Positions 12,248 through 23,481 of a stretch of DNA of 64,000 nt are shown here, in pieces; within the stretch, counting starts at the first letter, position 1; every line of letters starts with the position of its first letter. The notes under the pieces are model-generated. The model saw only the letters and a list, made by a program, of their open reading frames with translations. It did no database searches and was not told the DNA's origin. Origin of the DNA: Allacma fusca (lineage: Eukaryota; Arthropoda; Collembola; Symphypleona; Sminthuridae). The stretch is from positions 18,228,001-18,292,000 of the forward strand of contig OX359246.1 in NCBI GenBank assembly GCA_947179485.1, read 5' to 3'. The translations under genes and the position numbers were made by a program.

Positions 12248-12787
12248 TGTTAACCGATATTTGGTTTTGTAACACTCAATAAATGTAACGTTAACATTCA
12301 TGTACATATATGTACTGTTAAGATGTAAAGTTTCCTTGAAAAATGTGTTAGGTACTTACTTTAACCTAATATTATTGGTCAAAATGAAAACCTTTGTGAA
12401 TACAGGAGGTGGGCTCTTGTGAGCTCACCTCCGTATAAAACTTCGTGCCTCCGAAGGTACGAAGAGGAGAGCAACGTCAGATCTTGAGCTAAGCAGAGCA
12501 AGGGAACGCGTGTGAGACCAACTAAGTGTATCCATACACGCACGATAAGAGAATAAAGTATACCGTGAGAACAAACCCTTATAACAACATAAGCATCTCA
12601 TTTTCCCTATCTTGAGACACACCCGCAATCCCTCACTCCAAGGCAAGTGCATCTCTGCCGTCTACATTTCCCCATCATCTCGGCTCTCACTCTCAATTCC
12701 ATTTATATTTCCCATATTAATTCCATAATCAGCTCTTCATTACATTCTCCTCATTACGAACCATAAACTACAACAATTATATTAACA
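12248..12787 (+). repeat. 5' LTR of Gypsy element
   Basis: 540 bp, TG...CA, with a TATAAAA box (12434-12440) and AATAAA (12552-12557) in the order expected for U3-R. It differs from the 3' LTR at position 12403 (A for T) and at two adjacent bases in GAGACACACCC versus GAGACATCCCC. Confidence 0.95.
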
Positions 12788-12805
12788 TGGTGAACGGTGC
12801 GGGTT
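12788..12805 (+). promoter_or_regulatory. Candidate primer binding site
   Basis: TGGTGAACGGTGCGGG directly follows the 5' LTR. TGG complements the CCA end of a tRNA, as in most LTR elements. I cannot assign the tRNA with certainty. Confidence 0.6.
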
Positions 12806-13044
12806 CGATGGTTCTCAACAAAAAACTCAGGTTCGTAAGCCCATAATAAAAATTATTTTCCTCTATTTTGTGAACAATTTCTGTGCAAAAAAAAAATACT
12901 TGTGGCGTAAGCCTCCAACCAAACTCTGCCCAAATTTTCCAATTTTCCCTACCACATCGTCAATCAAAATCTTACGTGGCGTCAGCCGCCGCCGTAGGCT
13001 ATGCTCAACTTTTCTATAAATTGTCTCAAGTTTCCCCGTGCCAC

Positions 13045-15681
13045 ATGTCACCCCACGACATCCGTTTTATCCGAGTAATAGAACTGGACAATCATCCAGA
13101 ATTTATCAGTTGTAATAACCAGAAATATATAGCTCTATTACTAAGTGAAGCTGCTCTCGTTGAGCTCACCTCTGAAGACCAAATACGTGCACGTGCCAAA
13201 TATAGTCATCTCTCATCTACAAGAGCACTATACCTTTACAAGTTTTACAAACTGTTTAAGCAAAAGTTGCCTCGATACGTTAACTCTGACATTGAACCAC
13301 AACCAGTTGATAGAAGTGATATCAAAGTGATACGGAAGAACCCTTCACGCATCCCTAGATCCATCAATACTTCGACCGCGACCCTGCCTGAAACCACCGT
13401 GGTGACCGTCCCAGACGACATTCTCACCAGCGTCCCGTCCAGTGAAGGCGAAACTGACACCGAAGGACCAACACCGGAACCCACAACCCCTCTTGGAGGC
13501 TTTGCGAGTTTTCACCCTAGTAGGACATCCACCCCTGCTGTCTCTTCTGGTCCAGCGGCTCATGACTCGATCTTCGATCAACATTACACAGTAAGTAACA
13601 ATTTTAATTTGTCCAACAATCATACTCTCACTGGGACCCCTATCGCTCCACATCCACAACCAACGTCATCTCGCCTCTTTACTAACCGGGATTATCTCGA
13701 AGACATCGCTCAGAAGCTTGTTGATTACATCAAAACAAAACAGGAAGCAGACTCATCTGGAACGAGCATTTTAACCTACGCACACTACCAACAACTCCTG
13801 TATGATCTCCACCTAACAACAGAAGTTACATCCGACGGTACATATCTCAACACACGAGAAACATTTACAAGAATAGTAGCCAGAATTCTCCGCATCTTTA
13901 CACTTTGGCAGACTAATTCAACTGAATTTGCACCCATCATTGAAGAAATCGAGGACATCCAAACTTCATTACTAGCTCAAGAATTCTGTCCAACCGTAAC
14001 TACTACTCCAGTCACAGCAACTACTCCTTCCGTGTCCACTACTAAGACCCCTACCTATGTTATCGAAACACACAGCTACACGCCTGTAATCCTCGCTTGG
14101 ACCACACGACTACAAGCTGACCACAACTCCACTCAGGACATTGCCCAACTTCTTAGTTACGCATCTTACTTAGGCTTAATACAGGAATTTAACCTCACAT
14201 CCAAATATACCCACAACCACTGTCATTTTTCCTCTCAGCAAGCCTACAAAGAAGGACTCTTTCTTTTGGACCAGGAATTTATATCCATCGCCACTCAAAC
14301 CTGCCCGGACATTTTTTCCACTCCCGTCACTACTCCAGACAATCACACCAATAATCATTCTCATACAGCTCCCCAGGACAATACCGCTGTCCTCATTCCT
14401 GACGTTGACACCACCGCCGCATACGACAGTGACAATCCTATCTATAATATTAACGTAACCCCCCCACCTCTTTCGGATTCAAACTCTGATCCAGGGTCAC
14501 TCCACTCTGAATCTCTCCATTTCACCACTGCCACCAACAGCTCCTCCTCCTCTCGTTCAACTTCTCTTATTCCAACTCCTCCACCTATTCCTCCAATTAT
14601 TCCTACAAAAAATCCAACCATGGACTACACCAGATTTCTTTTCGACAAACCAGCCTATCCTTCTTCCAAAATCTCCTCCGAAGAATTGTCTGAATTCCTC
14701 CTACGCTGCGATGACTTCTTTAATACCTTCCAAACTGACGACAAGATGAAAAAGTCTTATGTCTAAAGAAAACTCTCCGATGCCACAAAAACAGGCAAAG
14801 ATTTTCTATCCCACTTCTATAATCTCACGTCCACTTCGCATCAAACATATGCCCAGTTTCGGGATGCTGTGCTCACCAAAATGCCACGGGATGTGCCCGA
14901 TAGGAAAAGTAAATTATTGGACGCGTTATCCATGTCACCATATCCACATGAACAGCCAACCAAGTTTGTATTAAGAGTTAAGTCTGCTGCAAGCACAGAC
15001 TGGTCTACATTTCCAGAGGCCACTACAGTGAAAACATTGTTGGAAAAACTCGACACTACGGTGAAGATTTTCATAACTAGCAAAAATCTGAAAATTAAAA
15101 CTTTTAATCATCTATTGGATGCCTTACGCGACTATGAATCATGCACTACTCCCCATACGGACCACAGTGCTGTTACTCTTGCAACTCCCGTCCTTCCTAC
15201 ATCATTGGAAAAAACCCTGGCCACGCTTCTAGAGAAAATCGAGAAATTGGAAGCTAAAGAAACTCCCATTATGGCAGTCACTCAACATGCTCAGCCACAG
15301 CGCTCACAGTACAACAACTTTCAACCTGGACTAGGTTCTAACATTCAACGAACCTACACGTGTTACAAGTGTAACCAAACGGGCCACACAGCAAGGTATT
15401 GCCCAACTCAGCCTACTCAACCTCAAATTCCAGCTTCTCAATCCCCAGAAATTTGCGGTCGTTGCTCCCGTCCAGGCCATCATGCTAACCGTTGCAGACA
15501 GCCAGTTGCTATACATTACCAACAATTTCCACAATATATGCAACGACGACGTGAAGAAAGACAACAGCAACTACAGAACCAGCCTTTAAACTCCAACGGG
15601 CAGGCTCCACAAGGCCTGCCCCGACGCCAGCTTCTGCCTATACAAGCTGCAGACCACCAAAACTCACAAGACAACCACTAA
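13045..15681 (+). pseudogene. gag: gag of the Gypsy element, interrupted by one stop codon
   Basis: First in-frame ATG is at 13045; the frame is open further upstream, to about 12883, without an ATG. A long Thr/Pro/Ser-rich N-terminal region precedes a capsid-like part from about 14620. A TAA at 14764-14766 breaks the frame, which then continues unchanged to TAA 15679-15681. Two CCHC zinc knuckles follow, CYKCNQTGHTARYC (from 15361) and CGRCSRPGHHANRC (from 15454), both with C-X2-C-X4-H-X4-C spacing, which bind genomic RNA in the particle. The C-terminus is Gln-rich. The product forms the intracellular particle. The lone stop is either inactivating or, less likely, a read-through site or sequence error. 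Confidence 0.88.
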
Positions 15682-15683
15682 TA

Positions 15684-18600
15684 ATTCCTTCCATTACTAC
15701 TCAATGTACTACTAACATCAGTGTACACTCACTCTCCTGTTCCCTTAAAATCATTGTCAGTATAAACGGTATAAGCCTCCCGTGTCTTATCGACACAGGA
15801 GCAGCTGCCTCCTTGATACATCCCTCATACGTACCTCCTGGTACTCAAATCACAAACAACAATCTCACCCTCATAGATGCCTCCGGAAATACCATGTCCA
15901 ATACTGGACTCGCCCTTGTAAAAATCAAGATAGGCAACTCTACATTTCTACACCCATTTATCATCGCTCCTTCCACAGCTATTCGCTGCATCCTGGGAAC
16001 AGATTTTCTATACTCCAAAGGAGGTTTCATCATTAATACTCAAGACAATACCATCTTCAACAAGTTTACAGGACACATTCCGTTAATCCATACGCTCCTA
16101 CAACACGATAATGCACTTAAGGCACAATGCGAAATCCCAATAGATACCTTACAACACTTACCAACGAGAACACAGCTGTCAAATAAATCTCCTTCTCACA
16201 AAGACCCGGATGTTAACTTCCTGCCCAACCCTTGGTTCGCATCCCCTATGCCACCTGTGACCTCTTTTCCAGTCTCTACGTCTACTCAAACTCTTCCTAT
16301 TTTTCACGACACAGCTTCGCAGACAATTTCTACAACGAAAATTCAACCCCAACATGGAGTTAAATATTCCCCACATCAAGGAAAATATTCTCCAACTCCA
16401 GACATGTCTTCTGATGAGACAGACCAGGAATACTTCTATCGCTCAACCCATCCACTTCGCCGACGTATTTCTACCTCCCGCAGAATTACTCTCAAAACTA
16501 CACCTACTCCCATATCATCTGTCTCTGCTAGACCTTCTAAAATGTCAAAAAATACAACAATTCCTATTCTGTGTGTTTCCAATACCATGGAAGACGATGT
16601 TCTCCGCGTCCATGGAACACAGGTCATTTCACCCAGGACTCATGTAACCATTGCCACCATACACTCCCTTCAACAAACTACACCTTTATATTTCCAACCT
16701 CATGACTCATTGCATACACAATATCACCTTCTTGCTCCTCATGCAGTCCTCTCTCCAAATTCCAAATTCTTCATTCTCACCAATCCAACTTCCATGACTG
16801 TAACCTTACCAGACGGTCTAGGTCTAGGACATTTAACCCCACTCGACATTCACGATAATTCTATGCACCCAATCCCTATAAATGCAATCAATACTTCACA
16901 ATTGGAAAATGAAATAGCATCATTCAAAATAAATCCGGAGCTCAACGCTAATGATCAATTTAAACTACGTACGTTGTTAAGAGAATACAGGAACTCTTTT
17001 GCCTTCAACGCCAATGAGCTCGGAAAATGTTCCACAATACCATTCAAAGTTGAACTACAGTCTGGAGGTATAGTGGCTCATAAACCTTACAAAACCTCCT
17101 CATACCAGGACGCCATCATTGACGCCGAAGTTAAGAAATTACTCGATAATAAAATTATCGAGCCATCCACGTCACCCTTCTCAAGCCCTGTCATCATCGT
17201 CTTCAAAAAACCCAATGACCAGGGAGTCCGCAAGCCACGAATGGTTATTGATTTCCGATCACTCAACGCCATCACTAAACCTATGCATTGGCCCCTGCCC
17301 AGCATTGATGAGATTCTTCGTCGTCTACAGAATCAAAAGTATTTTTCAACTCTAGACCTCGCGTCAGGATTCCATCAGATAACGGTAGAACCCGCCTCCA
17401 GAGAAAAACTCAGTTTTATCACACGTAATGGACAGTATCAATACAAAGACATGCCATTTGGCACCAAAAACTCCCCATCTCATTTTTGTAGAGTCATTGA
17501 TGTTATTCTGGCAGATCTTAAGTATAATACTGCCATGGCCTATGTCGACGATATTGTGATTGCCAGTCAAACCATTGACGAACATATCTCTAAACTGAGA
17601 AAAATCTTCATACGCTTTGCCCAGCATAACCTCAAGTTTGAACCAACCAAATGTAAATTTGGTTACGAAAAAATAAATCTCCTTGGTTTTACAATTACCG
17701 CATATGGAATTCAACCATACGATGATAACCTCAATGGATTAAGGATGATGCCTGCCCCAACTAATATCACTTCTGTCCAGTCTTTCCTCGGAATGGCTAA
17801 CTTCTTCCGAAGATTTGTGCCCTATTTTGCACATATAGCAGCACCATTACGAGAACTCACAAAAAAGAACACCCCGTTCCTGTGGACTCACGAATGTGAT
17901 CAAGCATTTCAAGCTCTGAAGAATCTCTTATTATGCAAACCAGTCTTGGCACACTATGATCCCCAAAAGGAAACATTTTTATATACAGACGCCTCCTACC
18001 AAGGACTTGGTGCCTACATGACACAACTTCACCCCGATGGTTTGGAACATCCAGTTTTCTTCCTCAGCCGACGTCTAAATAAACATGAAGTTAAGTATCA
18101 CATTCGCATTCTAGAACTACTGGCCATAACTTGGTCTGTAATGAAATTAAAGGAGTATTTACTTGGCATACCATTTACGGTCAAGACTGACCACCATTCT
18201 TTGTGTTACATCCTCAAAAGCAAAGATGATCTCGACCCCAAATTACAGCGCTTACAATTATTATTGATGCCGTTTGATATCAAAATTAAATACGTCAAGG
18301 GCACCACTCATAAGGTCGCCGACTGCCTTAGCCGAAATCCTTTTCAGGAACCCACACACTCACACACAGATGAAGAGGCCTGCCTGTCTGTTCACACCAT
18401 AGACATTACTACTCTCAAACGGGAACAAGAACAAGATCCTGCCATCATGGACATTATCAACAACCTCCCCACAAATTGGAGACTACGCTCTAACTACACA
18501 TTATACAATGATATTTTGTACAAGCATAACAAAAAACTTGGAGAAAAATCTCTACTCATGATTCCACAACACATGATACCAGATATTATTAAACGTCATC

Positions 18601-20186
18601 ATAACCCAGTGTCCCACACAGGACATACAAAAGCCCTGAGGGAAATACAACATAGTTACTACTGGAAAACGATGAGTAAGGACATCAAAGATTTTATCCA
18701 ATCTTGTAAATTCTGTCAAGAAAGAAAAACTCCCCGAGGACACAAACAGCCAGGCGAATTTCAATTCATTCCAATTCCCCTTCGGCCTTTCGAGCGAATC
18801 CAGCTCGATGTCCAAGGGCCCTTATCCAACAAAGAAGGACGTCCACGATATATAATCACTGCGATTTGTTACTTGACCAAATTTCTTGTAGCCGAAGTCG
18901 TACCCACAGCAGATGCGTCCGCTATACCCAAATTCATTTTCAACAAAATCGCTGCCGTCTATTCCCTTCCCGAAATTATACAGTCAGATCAAGGTACTGA
19001 ATTTCATAATGTGGTCATTAATGAGCTTTCACAACTATTTGCTTTTAAGATGAACTACTCCACGGCCTTTCACCCCCAAACTCAGGGATTAATTGAGAGA
19101 TCACATCAAACATTAGGTGATTGCATTGCTATGTACAGAGCGGAAAATAAGGCCGACTGGCCCCAAGCCATTCCAGCAATCACATTCCATCTCAACAATA
19201 CTCAGCACAGCTCCCACGGTTTTACACCATTCTATGTGCTGCATGGTTTTCATGCACGCACCCCGTTGAGAAATGCATTCCCTACCTTTACTCCAGAAAA
19301 CCGGAACGTCCAAGACATGACTGTTCTATGGAAGACTACCCAAGAAATTTTAACCCGTCACAGAGAAAAGTACGCTGCACGCGTAAATAAGTCTAAAAGA
19401 ACAGTAAACTATAACATCGGAGATAACGTTCTACTTGAACACACGTCCATACAGCCTGGTACAAGCACAAAATTACTCCCAAAATGGAAAGGTCCATTTT
19501 CTGTTATTGACCAACCCTCTGCAGTCAACTATACTATTAGAGGATCTGTAGGTAACACCGTTAAAACTCTAACGGTTCACGTGTCAAGATTGAAACTATT
19601 CTATGAACGCCCTAATGTGTTCAACACTAAATCTCTGCTCAATAATGCGTATGAGCCTCCAGAGCAGGAACCTTCTACAAATCTACAGGATATTCCTCAA
19701 GAACTCACTAATTCTCCAGGCGACCTACCCTCTCCAGAACCTGCCATTATTCCTGAAATTATTTCTGAACAGCACTCATGTCCCCCTGACATTATTCTTG
19801 ATCCAGAATTACCATTAAAAGACACTCATGCATTCCCATTAAGAGATACAGTACCTCCATTCCCCGTTCAACAAACTCCTACAATTCCTCCAGAAATTCA
19901 AGAGCAACCTCATAAACCCACCTACAGAGAAGCACTGTTGTCTGCACCTAAAAATTCCACTGTGGAAATTCCTCATTCCTCCTCTATAACAATTCCTAAT
20001 AAACGTGTTCGCAGAACACAGCAACAATTATTGGAACAAGAGTCTCAACAAATATTACCCACAGATTTTTATTCCCGAACAGATACAGAATTTAGACGTA
20101 GCACAAGAACAAATATTCATGCTATGGATAACCTATTCAACTTCACAACAGTTAGCCCTACCAATAATCACAGTTATCAACTATAA
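15684..20186 (+). CDS. pol: pol of the Gypsy element: protease, RT, RNase H, integrase
   Basis: The frame is -1 relative to gag and overlaps its 3' end, so expression probably needs a -1 frameshift; no clear slippery heptamer was found. Aspartic protease motif LIDTGA begins at 15786. Reverse transcriptase spans about 17050-17720, with LDLASGFHQI and catalytic YVDD at 17541-17552. RNase H begins with TDAS at 17985. Integrase has an HHCC zinc module (about 18590-18716), catalytic Asp at 18807, Asp at 18987 and Glu at 19095, giving the canonical D,D(35)E spacing, then a GPF-type module (PKWKGPFSVI). A Pro-rich tail of about 180 residues follows without a visible chromodomain. All catalytic residues are present and the frame is intact. 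Confidence 0.93.
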   Translation: MPSITTQCTTNISVHSLSCSLKIIVSINGISLPCLIDTGAAASLIHPSYVPPGTQITNNNLTLIDASGNTMSNTGLALVKIKIGNSTFLHPFIIAPSTAIRCILGTDFLYSKGGFIINTQDNTIFNKFTGHIPLIHTLLQHDNALKAQCEIPIDTLQHLPTRTQLSNKSPSHKDPDVNFLPNPWFASPMPPVTSFPVSTSTQTLPIFHDTASQTISTTKIQPQHGVKYSPHQGKYSPTPDMSSDETDQEYFYRSTHPLRRRISTSRRITLKTTPTPISSVSARPSKMSKNTTIPILCVSNTMEDDVLRVHGTQVISPRTHVTIATIHSLQQTTPLYFQPHDSLHTQYHLLAPHAVLSPNSKFFILTNPTSMTVTLPDGLGLGHLTPLDIHDNSMHPIPINAINTSQLENEIASFKINPELNANDQFKLRTLLREYRNSFAFNANELGKCSTIPFKVELQSGGIVAHKPYKTSSYQDAIIDAEVKKLLDNKIIEPSTSPFSSPVIIVFKKPNDQGVRKPRMVIDFRSLNAITKPMHWPLPSIDEILRRLQNQKYFSTLDLASGFHQITVEPASREKLSFITRNGQYQYKDMPFGTKNSPSHFCRVIDVILADLKYNTAMAYVDDIVIASQTIDEHISKLRKIFIRFAQHNLKFEPTKCKFGYEKINLLGFTITAYGIQPYDDNLNGLRMMPAPTNITSVQSFLGMANFFRRFVPYFAHIAAPLRELTKKNTPFLWTHECDQAFQALKNLLLCKPVLAHYDPQKETFLYTDASYQGLGAYMTQLHPDGLEHPVFFLSRRLNKHEVKYHIRILELLAITWSVMKLKEYLLGIPFTVKTDHHSLCYILKSKDDLDPKLQRLQLLLMPFDIKIKYVKGTTHKVADCLSRNPFQEPTHSHTDEEACLSVHTIDITTLKREQEQDPAIMDIINNLPTNWRLRSNYTLYNDILYKHNKKLGEKSLLMIPQHMIPDIIKRHHNPVSHTGHTKALREIQHSYYWKTMSKDIKDFIQSCKFCQERKTPRGHKQPGEFQFIPIPLRPFERIQLDVQGPLSNKEGRPRYIITAICYLTKFLVAEVVPTADASAIPKFIFNKIAAVYSLPEIIQSDQGTEFHNVVINELSQLFAFKMNYSTAFHPQTQGLIERSHQTLGDCIAMYRAENKADWPQAIPAITFHLNNTQHSSHGFTPFYVLHGFHARTPLRNAFPTFTPENRNVQDMTVLWKTTQEILTRHREKYAARVNKSKRTVNYNIGDNVLLEHTSIQPGTSTKLLPKWKGPFSVIDQPSAVNYTIRGSVGNTVKTLTVHVSRLKLFYERPNVFNTKSLLNNAYEPPEQEPSTNLQDIPQELTNSPGDLPSPEPAIIPEIISEQHSCPPDIILDPELPLKDTHAFPLRDTVPPFPVQQTPTIPPEIQEQPHKPTYREALLSAPKNSTVEIPHSSSITIPNKRVRRTQQQLLEQESQQILPTDFYSRTDTEFRRSTRTNIHAMDNLFNFTTVSPTNNHSYQL

Positions 20187-21937
20187 CCACACGGACATCG
20201 GATCCAGCTTCAGTTACAAATATATGCTCTATGCTCAGCAAAATTCATGAACAACCCTTCAATTACAACAGAGTTTTATTCCATACACAACACGTACAAC
20301 TCCAATCTCGGAGTCGTTTACAAATGCAAAATTCGATACAGTACATAATGCTACTATGGGTTCACTGACCTCTTTTGACCCCAAAAATTTACAAGTCTTT
20401 ATTCAAGAAAAATTTTGGCGTGACCCGTATACGGTCATACACCCCGAGGGTTTCCCCCCCAACCCCCCCCCTAAGTGGAAGGTCACCCCTCCCTCACGGA
20501 GTGACCCTTCCCCCTTGAGAATCAGCCCTTCTAAAAGGTATCACATGATAACCTGTCTTCTTCAACTAACCAGTCGTACTGTATCAAGAAACAAAAAAAA
20601 ATACAGAAAATAATACTCTGTGCCTTTCAAAGGTCACATCCTCGGTCATCTGTTTCCATTCCATGTACAATGAACTTGTCCCACATTATTAAACACTAGC
20701 TTGCCATTACCAGGCAAAGGTCCCCGAGTCACTCTGAGCACTTGGACCGCAATTTAATAAATTGAACCCTCAAGCATCTACTGCTCATAATGTGAACACA
20801 CAATACATTGTACAATGACCAACTTCATCAACAGATTCCCTGGATCTACGAATTGCAAGGGCACGACAACCGCAGACCCGTACTCCTATCAAAAATAATA
20901 AAATCAAGAAAGAAAGGAAGAACACTGTACGAAGAACAAAAAACATATTAACTGGAACTTCACAAATTCTTCATTGATGATCCGCACCAGCACACAAATT
21001 TCCCTTGTCCCCTGTAACATTACAAACCCTGCATTATAATTTTATTCTGAGAATAATACTAATGTGCACATTTCTTTTGAGTTCCAGCAAAATTCCTCAC
21101 TCACTTTTGCAGACTTCACAACATGACCCACATTCACGGATGTTCAGGTCAGCACCCTCTATGATGACAACTCCAACTGCAAACACACATGGGACGCCAT
21201 GACATTTGCAAGTCATCTACAATCAAGAAAAATACAAAAAAAAATATATCATATTTCATTACTAACAATTTTCCCTAGCTTCACAAACACTTTCACATAA
21301 TTCTCACACATCACACTCTTATATTACACAATTGACAATTTTTGTCTTAATTCTATACCTACGTACTATGAGCTGCAGCTCCAAACACATTTTCCTTATT
21401 TCAAGAAACTGTAGCTGATCACTACATTTCGCCTCTTCCCATTAGACAACCTGTATAACCACAAAAATCCTTTGTATTCTATATTACACACATTGTACTA
21501 ACACATTTATTATATTTACTTCACTTCAATTACTTACGAACGAACAAAATTGTTACTCACCGTATGTACGATCTCCATCCTGCGAATCCCCTCTCCAAAT
21601 TTTACTCAATTCTGCCTTAAGAATTCTGTGGACAGAATTTTCTGCCACTCCAGGAAGTTTACACAAACATTTACGCTAATACTGCACAATTTCGATGTTA
21701 TTTTTAACGACAAATACAGTTTTATGTATATTCTATATGTTAAAATAATATTTGTAAAGCTAAAAAGTTTATTCAACTCCAGTGGAAAGAGTTCAAGCCA
21801 AGAAAACCAGAGGAAAAAGAAACTACGTCGTCCCAGTTCAAGATAGAAGCGGACTAAAAATACCAACGGTACAAAAAATCTGTTACAGTTCCTACCCTTC
21901 TAAACAATGGGGACATTGTTTCCCCTTCCCCGTAGAA
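20187..21937 (+). other. 3' noncoding region of the Gypsy element
   Basis: 1.75 kb between the pol stop and the 3' LTR with no env-like frame; the ORFs are under 100 codons. A purine run typical of a polypurine tract is not obvious beside the LTR (the junction reads TTCCCCTTCCCCGTAGAA). The nearest purine-rich stretch is about 21790-21830. Confidence 0.7.
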
Positions 21938-22477
21938 TGTTAACCGATATTTGGTTTTGTAACACTCAATAAATGTAACGTTAACATTCATGTACATATA
22001 TGTACTGTTAAGATGTAAAGTTTCCTTGAAAAATGTGTTAGGTACTTACTTTAACCTAATATTATTGGTCAAAATGAAAACCTTTGTGAATACTGGAGGT
22101 GGGCTCTTGTGAGCTCACCTCCGTATAAAACTTCGTGCCTCCGAAGGTACGAAGAGGAGAGCAACGTCAGATCTTGAGCTAAGCAGAGCAAGGGAACGCG
22201 TGTGAGACCAACTAAGTGTATCCATACACGCACGATAAGAGAATAAAGTATACCGTGAGAACAAACCCTTATAACAACATAAGCATCTCATTTTCCCTAT
22301 CTTGAGACATCCCCGCAATCCCTCACTCCAAGGCAAGTGCATCTCTGCCGTCTACATTTCCCCATCATCTCGGCTCTCACTCTCAATTCCATTTATATTT
22401 CCCATATTAATTCCATAATCAGCTCTTCATTACATTCTCCTCATTACGAACCATAAACTACAACAATTATATTAACA
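21938..22477 (+). repeat. 3' LTR of Gypsy element
   Basis: 540 bp, 99.4% identical to the 5' LTR by direct reading, with the same TATAAAA and AATAAA signals. Confidence 0.95.
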
Positions 22478-22481
22478 CTAT

Positions 22482-22863
22482 CAATGATCGATTCTGTCCT
22501 GTAATAAAGTCCGACTCCACGTCTTTATCTGTCTTCACAAATGCGATTCTCCAGAAGAATTCTCCAATGCTTGCTGGTATCAACGTAGTTATGGGTTGGA
22601 TGAGAGACACTGGTCATCATTTCCATTGGCTGAAGGAAACCCAAGCTTTGATTAAACTTGTGGGGAAAAAGTGGATGAGGACTCAAAATGGAACTCAGCT
22701 TTATGAAGATTTATTCACAAAATTTCAGGACTCAAATTCTCTGAACTTTAAACCCTTTGGGCTAAGGAACTTGGCTACAGCCTTTGGTGTTATTGTAATT
22801 GGCTCCTTATTTTCTGTGGTTGTTTTTGTGGCGGAAATGCAGAAACTGCATGTTTATCAGTGA
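22482..22863 (+). pseudogene. 3' part of the split ionotropic receptor
   Basis: Immediately after the CTAT duplication the IR frame resumes at the codons following ...ETNAT of the 5' part, with INDRFCPVIKSDS, against INDKFSPVIQSES in the intact paralogue. It covers the end of S2 and helix M4 (FGVIVIGSLFSVVVFVAE) and stops at TGA 22861-22863. It is open throughout but separated from its promoter by 10.2 kb. Confidence 0.9.
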
Positions 22864-23473
22864 CGGTAATCGGGGTGTTCACGTAAAGCCACCTCCAGTC
22901 ATTTTCGATCGCGAATATCTCGTACCGATTCAGTCCTACAGAATATAAGTAAGTATATACGTATCGTGATAAAAATTCGTGGCTATTTCGGGCTTACAAC
23001 AATATTTTACCATGTAGAGATATTAAAGCTGTTGCTCAGGGTATTGTTCATTATAATGTCAAATTGTAAAATGAATACAATTTATGGGAAATGGAATACA
23101 AATTATTTTTGTTGCCAATAAAAACTGCGGAAACATTTACACACAAATTAAATCACTTAAACCTTTTCTTTCATGATATGTTCCGAGGTTTTGCTTAATC
23201 TTAGAAATTGGTAATAAACACAGTTGGGGGATACAAACAATGTCCTGCATTCTCCAAGCACTAGACATATGTAGCATAAAGCATAATATATTGTCAAGTC
23301 AATTATCAGTAATTACTGGTAAATCCGTACAAGGTGTACTTCCATCTTGCTATCGTCCAAAAATGGGGAAATTTATAACATACATTTTGCACATTAACAA
23401 ATGGCATGAGATATGAGCATAAAATGTATAATGTCCAAAAATGTATAAAATTGCATCCCTCTATTTTCACGCT
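22864..23473. other. Intergenic, nothing recognised
   Basis: 3' flank of the split IR. No ORF, repeat end or RNA gene that I can support. Confidence 0.4.
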
Positions 23474-23481
23474 AACTGTGG

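Larger units (their letters stand above)
12248..22477 (+). mobile_element. Ty3/Gypsy LTR retrotransposon, nearly intact
   Basis: A 10.2-kb element: 540-bp LTRs starting TGTTAACC and ending TTAACA, a primer site candidate, gag, pol, a long 3' noncoding part and the 3' LTR. Target duplication CTAT is at 12244-12247 and 22478-22481. Order protease, RT, RNase H, integrase places it in Metaviridae/Gypsy. No envelope-like frame is seen. The LTRs differ at only three sites, so insertion was recent. It sits inside an IR coding region in the same orientation. One gag stop codon probably makes this copy defective. Confidence 0.95.

Noticed and set aside
12425-12652. 75-codon ORF repeated in both LTRs (also 22115-22342)
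   Set aside because: It lies in the LTR, antisense to the element and over its TATA and polyadenylation signals; no domain.
21005-21846. Possible env gene after pol
   Set aside because: Only short ORFs, without signal peptide, cleavage site or a convincing membrane helix arrangement.
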